Assembly (NCBI GenBank): GCA_032718565.1
Contig: JAVGVS010000524.1
Span: 62,001-126,000, forward strand
Length of the DNA: 64,000 nucleotides
Direction: 5' to 3'
Source: Distichodus sexfasciatus
Taxonomy: Eukaryota > Chordata > Actinopteri > Characiformes > Distichodontidae
Shown: positions 23,801 through 34,780 of the stretch, one piece after another
Position numbering within the stretch: position 1 is the stretch's first letter
Layout of the letters: every line of letters starts with the position of its first letter
Notes under the pieces: model-generated
What the model saw: the letters and a program-made list of their open reading frames with translations, nothing else
Database searches by the model: none
Told to the model about the DNA's origin: nothing
Program-made: the position numbers and the translations under genes

Positions 23801-26800
23801 AAAAATCAAACTCCCTCTCGAATTTCTTTTTCATGTCAATTGGTTTAAGTAAAGAATGTTCAGTTACATGTTAGTGCCACCAAGTGGCTCAAGTTCAAAC
23901 TTAACACCAATGTCTTCGTTGGGGAAATCTGTTGTATACTGTGTTTGTATCTTGAAAGTTCACGTGACTGAGTGTTTGTGCAATGACTGAAATTAACATG
24001 TTAAGCTAATCAAATAGATCATTATATTAAATGGCAGAAATTGCTGTCTGTTCATCAAAGGGCACAAATGTGCCCAATGACCAATGAAAAATTATGAACC
24101 ACAAGTTCAGACTAGTTTATTTTCTTTCTAGCAAATGCAGGGTAATGCAGACCACATTTCAGCTGATTTCAGTGTGTTTCACATCTGCAATGTAGGTGAC
24201 CATGGCTAACCTGATTTTCTCTGTCTCCTGTATACATGTCTGTGAGATTTCACCCAATTCCTGACACCCGTCTGGCATCAGTTTGTCCATTTCTGAAGAG
24301 ACAACTGCAATGGTGTGCACAGGAGGTGCAGGTCTGGGTACAGGTTCAGGCCACAAAATATTCTCAGTCACCTCCTCTACCTCCTTTTTCTCGTCCTCCT
24401 CTTCATCCGCAACCCTGCAACGTTTGCTGCTTGGCTCTGAGACTGGGGAAAAATCTGGAAAAAACAGTTTGTTTTTTAGCTTGGAAATTGTTGATAATAC
24501 CCACATTAGAAGTTCTGTCCTATATGATAAGGCACAGCAACTACTGTTCTTTATGCAAAGTTGCTCATCTGAGAAAATAGTTTTTACATAACAAAACTTT
24601 TTTTTAAAGTTGTGAAAAACAAACTCGGATTATAACAACAACAACAACACAAATTTCAGTGAAAATGACTAAAAACTTTTAGGGCTTACCTTTATGTCGA
24701 AAACAGGTCCAGTTCTTTGTGTGAACAGCACAAACATTCTGAATTGACTCTAGAGTGCTAATGGAAAATATTTCATTGTATCTTAGCTGAAGTCAGAATA
24801 TTTTTTTAACAACTAAACAATAGTCATCTAAATCAAATGGTATTATTTCCAGCCTCTTCCAGAAAGATTATGATTTGCAGCTGAACTGACCTGAGACATG
24901 GGGAGCCAATACCAGATAATGAGGGAGTGGGATCTCCAAGCAGAGTCTGCGCCACCTGGCAAACTGACTGTGCAAGAGAGGTCAAGTTGTATCCACCCTT
25001 AGGAACAGAACAGGAGAATGAAATGAATTAAATATGAAGGCAGTCATGTGGGGTTTTTTGCAGCAGCAGCAGCAGCAGCAGTGTAAGTCATCTCACCTCT
25101 AAGACAACACATAGTCGGCCCTGTGCCAGAGACATCAGCAGGTGTGTCAGATGAGCAAAAATCTCTGGAGAGGCACACATGTGACCCTGCAGTGAAACAA
25201 ATAAAGTACATCAATAATTTACCAAATGCCGGTGGCAGATACTGTTTTTTTTTTACAGGTACAACTGTTGTTCATTCATATAGATAGATTAAGACTGAGT
25301 TAATTTTACAGCATTCTCTGGCAATAATTCACCTCTGGGTCTCCTATGGCAGAATCAAACCCCGCACAAACCATCACCAGTTCAGGGTCAAACTGAAACA
25401 AAAGTGTATGTTTTACTGGCTTGTCTGTACAGATCCAAAACCATTTCTGTCCATAAATATATAAATTGCAGTCTTTTAAATGCATGTAGTACCTACTTCA
25501 TAAGCAACAGGTAAAAGGACATGGAAAAATGCAGAGAGGTAGTCACTGTTGGTCATTCCCACCTGGGAACAGGTAAAACAGGTCAGCAACACAAGGGAGA
25601 CAAAAAAGTGATAACTACCGTTCATTTATTTTGCACTCAAGCACTTATGCTAAAGTGTGGATGATATTTTGCCAGTCATTTACATGCCACTGTGTGAACC
25701 ATGTAATAAACACATGAATAAAGTTATACTTTAAACACGCGTACCTTATTCCATGGGAGGTTGATGTTGAAGCCAGTTCCTTTGCCCTTACCTACACTAT
25801 CATAGTCAGATTCAGCTAGTTTAGGCCAAAAAGCCTGGTGCTCATAGCGATGCCATGAAAAATATAGTACACTGCGATGAAGAAATGGATGCAGAAATAT
25901 TTTGAGGATTTTTAAAAAGGAGAAAAATTGATGCTGCAAGGTTCAAGGTAGAAATACATTTGGTGTAACAGTACATTAGGCCTCAGTAAATTGCAGAAAA
26001 TATGCTCACCTAGGGTCCTCCTCAAAACAGTACTGCACACCCTGTCCATGATGGATGTCCCAGTCCACGATTAATACCCTAAACATACAGTCATATCAAA
26101 ATACAAATATAACTGCTGCCTCCTTGAACATGAGTCACTCCCTTTCCCAAAGCAACTCTGCTATTTACCTGCTAAGGTTGTAGTGCTTCTTGGCATAGAG
26201 AGTGGCAATAGCCACATTGTTGAACACACAAAAGCCATTTGCTGCACTCCGCTGGGCATGATGACCAGGGGGCCTGAGGATGACATAGAAGAGAAAGGTA
26301 GAATTAACTCGAAAGCAAATATGTCTTAAGACTCTGAACAGGAGTTGACAGTGTTCTTTCATGATTAATAATACTGTCAAAACAATATGACCAATACATA
26401 GAAAAACAGTCCAGTCATAATATTCACCTGACAAGGGCCAGCCCATTTCTCACTTTCCCTGTCATCACAGTGTCCACGAGTTGCATTGTGGCTCCAGCAG
26501 CCAGCTTGGCACAGTGGTAGATGTTCTATAAATGTGATAATGATAGTTATTAAACTGAACACCTTCTTTGTTGTTTTTTTAAATAGCCTTACGTAACCAG
26601 AAAGGTTCTTACAGGGTGAAAATAAACATCTCCATACTGCTCAGTGAAGGTCATCAGGTCTTCCAGGCTCATGGAAGGAGTCTGTTTCACTGCTTCAAGA
26701 TATTCTTTGCTGTATACAAGATATAAAGAAAAAAAAGAACTCGGTCAGAAGCAGCTACTGGCAACATATAAATAAGACTGCCTGTTGCCGGTGCATTTTA

Positions 26801-29099
26801 GCCTTCTAGACTTGCAATAGACCAGGGGTTGAAATCACTGTTTATTTATTTTTCAAGATGACAATGCCCTTTATGACTAATTAATGTATGGCAAATATCT
26901 AAAAATAAAAAATAAAAAAAATGAAAAAAAGATTTTTTTTATTTTCTACACGTGTGTGGGCCCCTGCTTAGTCTGAAAGGTGGTCCCTGTGACAGAACCA
27001 GTTGAAAACCCCTGCAATAGACAAATCATATCCATTGCACTAGGAGGTCATTCTCAGAGGTGGACAGTAACTAAGTACATTTACTTGAGTACTGTACTTA
27101 AGTAGGGTTTTTGAGTATCTGTACTTCACTTGAGTAGTATTTTATTTGGAAACTTATGACTTCCACTTCACTACATTTTAAAGCCAAGTACTGTACTTTT
27201 TACGTCACCACATTTCTATCAAGGTTCTCGTTACTCGTTTCTTTCAAATCTGTGGATAAAGTGGATGTTATTCCCTCTTTTCTAAAAGGTGATTGGTTGT
27301 TTGGCAGGTGACACTCTATCAGTAACCAGTAGGGTTACAATATGCATTTAGACTGGAACTATAAAACCAAGTTTAGACAGTTCTGCCATTTTCTGTCTTG
27401 ATTAAAACATTGTTGTTGTTGGAAAGTCAAGAGGCTAGAGGTGTAGAGCTGGGTTTTAAGCAGGTTGGAATGTTGATTTGATGTTCTGAGCTGCATTTAC
27501 AGTGATTGCACTGTCCTCCTGATTAGCATACACATACGTATATGTGTGCACGCACGGCCAGAGCTGAGCCAGAACACTACCATGCTGTTTTGTGGGGTGT
27601 GTAGTCTTAGAATTAATAAATAAAATAAACTAATGACTGGTTTTGTTTATCAGTTTAGGTTATGGTTCATTCTGTAACATTCTACCAATTCCATATTCTA
27701 CAGGTTCTACAAGCTAGTCAGAGGCATTAGGTATTATAGGTGTTGTGGCAATAATGTAACAATGCGGTGAAAGATGTATTTTAATACTTAAGTATTTTTT
27801 CAAAACAAGTACTTCAGTACTTTAACTTAAGTAAAAATCTGACTGTATGACTTTCACTTGTATTGGAGTAACATTTGCCTAGTGGTATCTGTACTTTCAC
27901 TTAAGTAATGAAGTTAGCTACTTTGCTAATGATCAGAAATTAGCCAAAGAAAATGTATCTTCAAGAAATGAATGTTTAAGCAGAATTTCATCGCGTTTCT
28001 GATTGGTGTAGAACTGGCAGAACTGGCATCTGATTGGCTACTGTGGCCTGCGCACGCTCATTACTTCAAAGTGCTTGGAAGACACGAGAAGGAGGAGACG
28101 GAAGATGGAGTCAATGTTTGCTAAAATGCATGCAAGAATCCGTGGCAATGAAGTATCTTGGCTGTAGCTTATCTCCTTTTATTAATAGGTAGCGTGTAGC
28201 TTAAAAACCTACCGTTTAAAGGTAGCTTCCCCAACCCAGTTTTTCCACCTAGCTCGTTTGGGGCGTTTGTTTCGGATTCTGGTCCCGTTGTTGTCTTTAG
28301 TTTGACTTTTTAATGCAGTAGCTGCACATGTTAAAAAGGAGGTATATTCTTTATCGGCATTAGCAAATATTCATATGCTGGGTCTCTGAGAGGGAAATCG
28401 GTGGCTCAACCCCTTAATGTCATGTTTTAAAGCATGCCTTCGACACATCAGATGCAATCCAGTACTGTTGAAAAGCAGCATCGACGTCCGTTTAAAGGGA
28501 CTGTTTTGTAAATACTGTTTGTAAAAAAAAAAAAAAGAGAGAGAAAGTTATCATGACAAACGCTATATGGTTGCCTGTCCGTATGCTGTGTTCTGGCAAA
28601 TAAATATGTTAAAGCCATGCAGTGACAGTTTGTGCATAAATGAAGTTTATACAAAAAGGAACCACGGGGTAAACACGATTCTGAAACTTTTTGCTGATTG
28701 TCAATCCATCAATCGCTCTACAGGATTGAAAACACCCTAAGTTTGTAGCTCAAATAATCAGTGTTTAAATGTGGTTCGAAATGGGGTGTAGCAAGATACA
28801 ATAGGTAGTTTTTGGCTCAGGATACCTGTGTACCAGCAGAATTTCTTCTTCAGTTGCTTGGCGAACAGGAACCGAGACGCACCTTCGCTCCAAGCCCTTT
28901 TCCTTTAACGCCGTGTAACTCACGGCAAGACGCTCCGGCACTTCGATTTTACAGTCTGGACTGGACAAATAAGAAATAATGTAAAAAATAAAGCCGAGGG
29001 ATTTAGTCTATCCACGTTCACCTCAAGTATAACTTACTCAGTCCAGAGAAGTTTGTACTTGGTCATTTCTTCATCGTAAAGTATTGCAGTAGATGACAT
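20825..29099 (-). CDS. hdac10: histone deacetylase 10 (polyamine deacetylase), 673 aa, complete
   Basis: Class IIb zinc hydrolase that removes the acetyl group from N8-acetylspermidine in the cytosol. Twenty exons join in frame: 29038-29099, 28826-28960, 26613-26709, 26428-26525, 26169-26273, 26010-26078, 25745-25871, 25497-25562, 25333-25392, 25097-25186, 24891-24997, 24690-24757, 24211-24454, 22747-22837, 22177-22262, 22019-22072, 21795-21876, 21274-21456, 20974-21136 and 20825-20859. Catalytic features: RPPGHH (tandem His 135/136), DWDIHHGQG (metal ligands Asp173 and His175), GFDSAIGDPE (ligand Asp266; gatekeeper Glu273, the residue that selects polyamines) and GGYNL (Tyr306). Exons 14-19 encode the catalytically dead leucine-rich second domain, including LLLPLAYEFNPDLVL. 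Oddity: the active-site loop motif usually written P(E/A)CE reads P22-D-C-K25. Length matches vertebrate HDAC10 (about 670 aa). Intron 2 holds a small hAT and a Tol2-like fragment. Confidence 0.97.
22870..23300. repeat. repeat-like sequence in an hdac10 intron
   Basis: Two AGGGTTGCCA blocks (about 22876 and 23182) and stretches of the type GGAATTATGGGAATTTATG resemble interspersed elements seen in fish, but I could not find paired ends or a target-site duplication. The wider intron (22838-24210) has no coding exon that I can support. Confidence 0.3.
25061..25081. repeat. (CAG)7 trinucleotide repeat, hdac10 intron
   Basis: Seven uninterrupted CAG units beside the exon at 25097-25186, in the intron upstream of it on the coding strand (read there as CTG). 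Confidence 0.9.
26823..27014. mobile_element. 192-bp hAT-type MITE in hdac10 intron 2
   Basis: Inverted ends CAGGGGTTGAAAT and GTTGAAAACCCCTG, flanked by a perfect 8-bp duplication CAATAGAC at 26815-26822 and 27015-27022. No coding capacity. A relative is nested at 50069-50298. Confidence 0.88.
27055..27930. mobile_element. Tol2-like hAT fragment
   Basis: Starts CAGAGGTGGACAG and carries dense ACTTGAGTA/TACTTAAGTA repeats at both ends, which is typical of the subterminal regions of Tol2-related non-autonomous elements. The expected right-hand terminus (CACCTCTG) and its target-site duplication are not present, so the copy is truncated; the end coordinate is approximate. Confidence 0.65.
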
Positions 29100-29471
29100 G
29101 ACTTTAATACGTGTATCTCTCCTACAGTTCTACAAAGTCTGAATTGAGAAAAAAGAAAATTGGATACTTAAATCGGGTTAACAACCAGATGCGATATTTT
29201 TCTCAGTGGGCAGACATCTTGCTTTCGCAGTACAATTTTACAGGCGCAGTGGCACCATCTTACGTCCGTATCTGTTATATGCAGTGTGCAACTAAGTGAT
29301 CTGGGTTACCCAGTTGGTGCAAATTCTCGTGTTGGCCTATCCTAAAGTTTGCCTAAGGAAATAATTTCAGAATCTAATATTTGTAAATATACAAGCATCT
29401 TTGCCGAAGTACCAGGAGCCATAACATCCAAACCAAGTTAATACCTGTCTCTACACAGTTCTGGTACGCAT

Positions 29472-29718
29472 TGGTGTGGTGCCGGTCGCGAACGAAACGG
29501 AATCGGCTCTCTGAAGTGAACGATCGGAGCCGCTTTTTTAACCCCGCCTCCGTTTCATCTGTTCAAGCCGCACGTGATTGGTCAAGTAATACATGCCGTG
29601 GGATGGCGTTAGTGTGTTCGCACTGAGAAGGACGCAGAGAAAAGGACAGGGGATATAAACACAGCACGCACAGGGAGAGAGAGAGAGAGAGAGAGAGAGG
29701 ACCTGAGAAGCCACTTGT

Positions 29719-29770
<52 letters not shown>

Positions 29771-29860
29771 CTGAGGAGCCACTTGGGAGCCGAAAGAAGC
29801 GGCTCTTTTTAGTGAGCCGAGCCATAAGAACCGGAAAAAGAGCCGGGATTCCCATCAGTA
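29472..29860. mobile_element. candidate hAT element upstream of hdac10, rich in AGAGCCG motifs
   Basis: The right end, read inward, is TACTGATGGGAATCCCGGC followed by inverted GGCTC/GAGCC repeats, as in a known fish hAT type. GTACGCAT (29464-29471) and GTACGCAG (29861-29868) match at 7 of 8 bases and probably are the target-site duplication. The left terminus matches the right only loosely. It contains two long GA tracts and lies 370 bp upstream of the hdac10 start codon. Confidence 0.55.
29675..29768. repeat. two (GA)n tracts separated by a short spacer
   Basis: GA repeats at 29675-29699 and 29721-29768. The sequences following them, GAGAAGCCACTTGTGGGAG and GAGGAGCCACTTGGGAGC, are near copies, so the block looks like a duplicated unit. 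The reverse-strand Ser-Leu open frame here is spurious. Confidence 0.9.
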
Positions 29861-30192
29861 GTACGCAGGCCTACAATACCCGCCTGCAACCGTCCTTCGG
29901 CAAATCACATCACTCTTCTGTTCTGTTGCTGCCGCCCTATAGGCAGAGGCTGAAACCCGAGCAACCTATGGCGCAATCGCTTCAATGTTGGGCTGACCAA
30001 TCAGGCGTTCAGATATTGCCGGACGCTAAAGTAGCATGCAGAAGAGATGCATTCAGTTGAGAAAAGTTCGCGGTTTATCTGAATATACGAGATTAAATGG
30101 CAAAATCGCTCTATTTTTCGGAATTAACAAGATGAAGTTTTAACACACTCACTTTATAGTCAAACATGCTAGCTGAATTATCTTGTCTAGAA

Positions 30193-31244
30193 TAGAGGCG
30201 TGAACCTTCACTGGTCTCACGATTCGATTCGATTACGATTATCACGTCAGCGATTCGATTCAATTCGATATCTCGATGCATGCAATCATTTTTTTCTAAA
30301 TTACTTCACATTGCACGCAGATTAGGCATGGATCACAGATTGGGCAGCTATAGTTGCTAGTGAATTTTTATGCCACAGCCAGAAAATCACTAAGCAATGT
30401 CATTATGATACAACCGGTTCTGTCCCAGGGACCACCACTCAGACTAAGTGTTGGAGGGAGTATTTTTTGTATTACTTCTTAGATATTTGCATTAAATTCA
30501 TTATTCATAAAGATCAAAGTCAAAGTAAACTTTGTCATCTCTGCTATATACTGTACAGATATGCAGAGAAACGATACGACGTGGCTCCAGTTTACACAGT
30601 GCAACAAGAAACAGGGAAGAAAGAACAAATAGGGCATATAAAACAAAAAGTATATAAATAGAATACAAAATTTACATTTTAAACTAGAAATGTAGTATTT
30701 AATATAAACTTTAAACTTGTACTAGAAATAGAAGTAGAAAAAGAGAATTTAGATGCAGTATTAACCCACAAAAGTGGAAATTGACTTTTACACTGTATGT
30801 GCAAGAGGTTAGAAACAGTTTCAATATGAAAAATTCTATATCCAGTCTATTAATAAAACAGTATCTCTTAAAACAGTCTGACTAACATTGAAGTTTGTGC
30901 AGATATATCAGCAGTGGAGAACTAGAGTCTGTGCAATATTTTTCAATAATTTGTGCAGATACAGTTAGTTAGAAGGTAACCAGTGATATATACATTCATT
31001 GTTCAAAATATGCCCAAATCAGTTGGAAATGTTTTGCAAAATAAAAAAGGAATAATTTTTATGAAGTGAGTTGAGTAGTAAAAGGGGACTGCATGTCACA
31101 GACCACTTGCAATGCCGCCGTAGACCGCTAGGGGCAGCGGAAAACATCCGTTAAAATCGATTACGAGCTGCCATTGCATCGATGCAGAATCGTCCACATC
31201 TGCATCGCGATGCATCGATTATGTGATTAATTTCAACACCCCTA
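30193..31244. mobile_element. hAT element, 1052 bp, with exact target-site duplication
   Basis: Starts TAGAGGCGTGAACC and ends AACACCCCTA, flanked by GTCTAGAA at 30185-30192 and 31245-31252. The subterminal regions are dense in GATTCGATT and ATCGATGCA motifs. There is no intact transposase. A fragment of the same family is at 50020-50390. Confidence 0.9.
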
Positions 31245-31252
31245 GTCTAGAA

Positions 31253-34200
31253 GTTCGTTTCCACTGTCATTCATAAGAATAATTTCCTAGACCTAGAAGC
31301 TTTTTTGTCCACATTTAAAGATGAATGTTTGTAGTGTAGTGTCCACCTAGGTGGCAGGCTGATGGCTACCTGATACAGGCTAGGCCGACAAGAGTAAATA
31401 AGTAGCCCAAAGGCATGCCTTACTATGCACAGATCATGCAGCACCGGGAAAGCCCCCCAGCCATGTTAGGCCAACACAGGATTTGGAAGAAGGTGAGCAC
31501 TATAGTAGCCTTAAAGATTATTCACAGTCTTCAGATAAAATATTCAGAGTTAATGGTCAATATATGAACTTGTCGCTCCCTTGGTCTATAATTGTAATGC
31601 ATTTTCCTATCATAATGATGATAAGGTTTGTTTGTTTATTTAATATAAAAGGTTATTTTGTTTGGCCTGTAGGTTATCTATGTCCTCATCTCATCCAAAC
31701 ATTTAGTCTATTGTCCTATGTAAGATGCAGTTGGCTATTCATTACAACATGTACAACATGTACATCAATAAAATATCAGCAAGTCTATGCGAAATTCTCT
31801 AGCTACCCCCAGTTAGATGTTAACTTAATACTGACATCTAGTGTTCAATAATAATAATAATAATCATGACAGGGTATAATAGTGCCTTATGAAATGCAAC
31901 TTATTGTATGCCTTTCCCTCCAGTAACAGTAACTAGGAGAGTGCAAAGCTCCTTAGAGCAATCATCAATGTAGCCTACACCTCTCCCAAAATTCTCTGCA
32001 GGTGTTAAATCTCTGTATCTGTGTGGCTGACAGCAATAGGCAATATTCTATAATTTTCACAACATAGTCTAAACAAAAACAACAGAATATAACTTCTACC
32101 ATCTGAGCTTAGTGCACCTTCAAGCATGACAGTAAATTCCTCAATAATGTTCAATTGTTTGGAAGAAATGGGTAACCAGGTGGTATATACTGTAGATGTT
32201 TTACAATGTCTTTCTGGAAGGTCTCATCAGGGAGCCTCTACATATAAAAACCCAACCATTGTGATTACCAATTAGTTACATACTAAACTAGTAATCATAG
32301 GCTTATAAGAAACTCCATCAGTTGTGTGTGTTGGTGCGGTGTGGGGGGAGCATGGGGCCCAAAATGATTTTCTTTCAGGGGGCCCAAATTGCTAGCAGTG
32401 CCCCTGATAATACCACCTTTATTACCTAAGGATAAGCATATCTCTCGCATGTATACAACCTGTTATTTATGTTCAACAGATTTTAAGTTATTTACTTTTA
32501 AGGGTCTAAAATAAGGAAAAGACAGTTTTTTGTTACAAGAAACTTTCAAGTGCTGTGTATTTTTTTCATTGTTGAAAGTCATTGTCAAAAGCACATTTTT
32601 TATACTTATGATCTCAATTCACATGGAGAAAAATCGTGATTCCCATTTTAGCCAGAATCGCCCAGCCCTATCTCCCAGTATTTCAAACTAAATGAGGATT
32701 TGAAGATATATCTATGAAGATATCTCTATGAAAACTTTTTCACTACTTCAGAAAAAAAGTGAATTGACATCTGTATTAACATTAGTTGAATCATGTCATT
32801 GTTACCTCAACAACAAAGAGTTTTGTTTTTTTTATTTATTATAATATTTTAAAATAAATTAAGAGCCAAGAGTTAGGGTTAACTTAGGGGATACTTGATC
32901 CGACTTGAATGTTAGTCAGACTTTTTAACAGAGACTGTTTTATATAATTGACTATCTCTATTTTTCATATTAAAACTGTTACAGATCTTATACATATTCA
33001 GTGTAAAAGACAACTCCAATACCATAATTGTAGGTTGAATACTGCATCCTAATTGTCTCTCTTTGGTTGTCCACACACTGTATACAACCTTCATGGCCTG
33101 ACTGTCATCCTAAATTTGGCATGGGATATGAATGATGTTACCTTGCTGCACTTACCAAAGCAGGTATTGTTACAGACAATCTAACCTGTCACCCCCTAGA
33201 CATAATGGTGAAGGAGCTTTTAAAAGAGAATATAAAGAATTTATGGGTGTTCAATTACTGGACAGTTCAAGAATGGAGCACATTTGACATGTACAGAAGA
33301 GGCATGTTGAATGTATTCAGGACTTCATTTGTTTGCAGCAGTTCTATACACAACAAGGACAGGAATTGTACTGACACAAGACACTGCAGTCTTTTGACAT
33401 CTACCATAACAGGTAGCCCCAGTGAGGTTTATTACTGAAATGAAGATATTTTAGTGGTGAAAGCTCAGCATCATTGGAATTTGTGTGGCCTGTTTGATAT
33501 TCACACAACAGTTTGAGGTATGTTTGTGTAATTAATGCATTTGCTCTGCTAACCTGATGATTACAATACAGTTAGGCAGTAAGGCAATTTTTATATTAAA
33601 GATAAAATTAGCGTACTCGCTGCTGATTTATAAATATTATGGAGAGCCTTGATGCTCCTTGCTAATTCATGTGTGGGACTCAGTGCTTTGGCATGTGATG
33701 TCAAATCAGCTTATGAGAAATGCACTTTGCTATTCTGCCCATCCACACAAGCCCTGGAGACATTGCAGTTGACAAGTATTCTCAACCTGAGCATTCTTAC
33801 TTGCATGTGACCTTTTATCCAAAATCTTATACATATTATTATAGCAATTAAAATGTTGTCTTAGTTATTGCTTTCTGTATTTTAAAATGTATACTTATTT
33901 CAGTATTTATATATTTCAAGCTGATGGTAAATATAAACAAAAACAGTATTTTTAAATAATTTGGTTAACCATTCTTTTACCAATGCTAGTAACAACAGTT
34001 CTCTTATTTAATGAAAAATAAAGAAATGATGAATACACTTTAAATATATGTAAGTATTATGTTGAATACCGCCTACCTTATCAGCATACAGAGACGGAAA
34101 TCCGTAAATAAATAAATGTAGAAATGTGGAAATGCAGAAATAGATATATGTAAAAATGTGGAAAATCAATAATGGGTAAATAAAGAAATGTGACAACACA

Positions 34201-34550
34201 TAAACAAATAAAGGAAGAAATGTGAAAATTCAGAAAGAAATAAATCTTGAAATACATTAATAAATGTAGGAATTAGCGATTTTCCTGGCGACAGTGTTTT
34301 TATGTATTCATTCATTTATATATTTACTTATTTATTCCCACCTTTATTTATTTATAATTATGTCATGTTTTGTCCTCCATAGAGTATTTCCTGTACATCC
34401 TTATAATGTTTCAGTGGTTAATCTCGTAGGTCGCTTAATAAGTTGTTTGGTATGTTTAGAAAATGCTATGAAACGGAAACTCCTCGTAGTCTAATGCTTG
34501 TGCGCAGGTGTTTCAGTTTGTCTAATAGATGCAGCTCTCCCGAGACTGCT
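31253..34550. other. intergenic region between hdac10 and gnb5
   Basis: The two genes are divergent and about 5.7 kb apart. I see no conserved coding exon in 31253-34550; the short frames present have no homology or splice context. Roughly 34060-34400 is an A/T-strand-biased patch in which AAATAAATGTGGAAATG-like units on the left give way to complementary TTTATTTA units on the right, suggesting an old inverted-repeat element. Confidence 0.4.
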
Positions 34551-34597
34551 CCCATATTGATTATTCAGCGGAAACAGCGCGCGCTAAACGGGCTGCG

Positions 34598-34606
34598 GGG
34601 GCGGGA
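34598..34606 (+). promoter_or_regulatory. GC box (Sp1-type) upstream of gnb5
   Basis: GGGGCGGGA lies in a short CpG-rich island (about 34565-34700) immediately upstream of the gnb5 first coding exon. This is the most promoter-like base composition in the surrounding 5 kb. Confidence 0.4.
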
Positions 34607-34644
34607 GCGCGCCACTACGGATGCTGGAGCTAATAGCGCTCTCG

Positions 34645-34652
34645 TGACGTCA
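34645..34652. promoter_or_regulatory. cAMP response element (CRE) upstream of gnb5
   Basis: TGACGTCA, the full palindromic CRE bound by CREB/ATF, 129 bp upstream of the gnb5 start codon and inside the CpG-rich patch. A position this close to a transcription start is typical of functional CREs; activity is inferred. Confidence 0.45.
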
Positions 34653-34780
34653 GAGCAGGCAGCTGCATCGGCTGCTGGCTTGAGAGCATCCAGCGTTTCC
34701 TTCAGGCTCCCAGTCCCCAGTCGGAAAAAAATTAAGCCGCCTTTCATTTCCAGGTGCCCAATATCTTTCTGAGGAAAAAA

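Noticed and set aside
29538..29855. Ser-Leu-rich minus-strand frame
   Set aside because: Caused by the two (GA)n tracts in the hAT-like element.
34754..34780. Upstream in-frame ATG that would extend gnb5 by nine residues (MPNIFLRKK)
   Set aside because: The ATG at 34781 gives exactly the usual 353-aa short form. The upstream bases follow an acceptor-like CAG and may be 5' UTR, so the extension is possible but not preferred.
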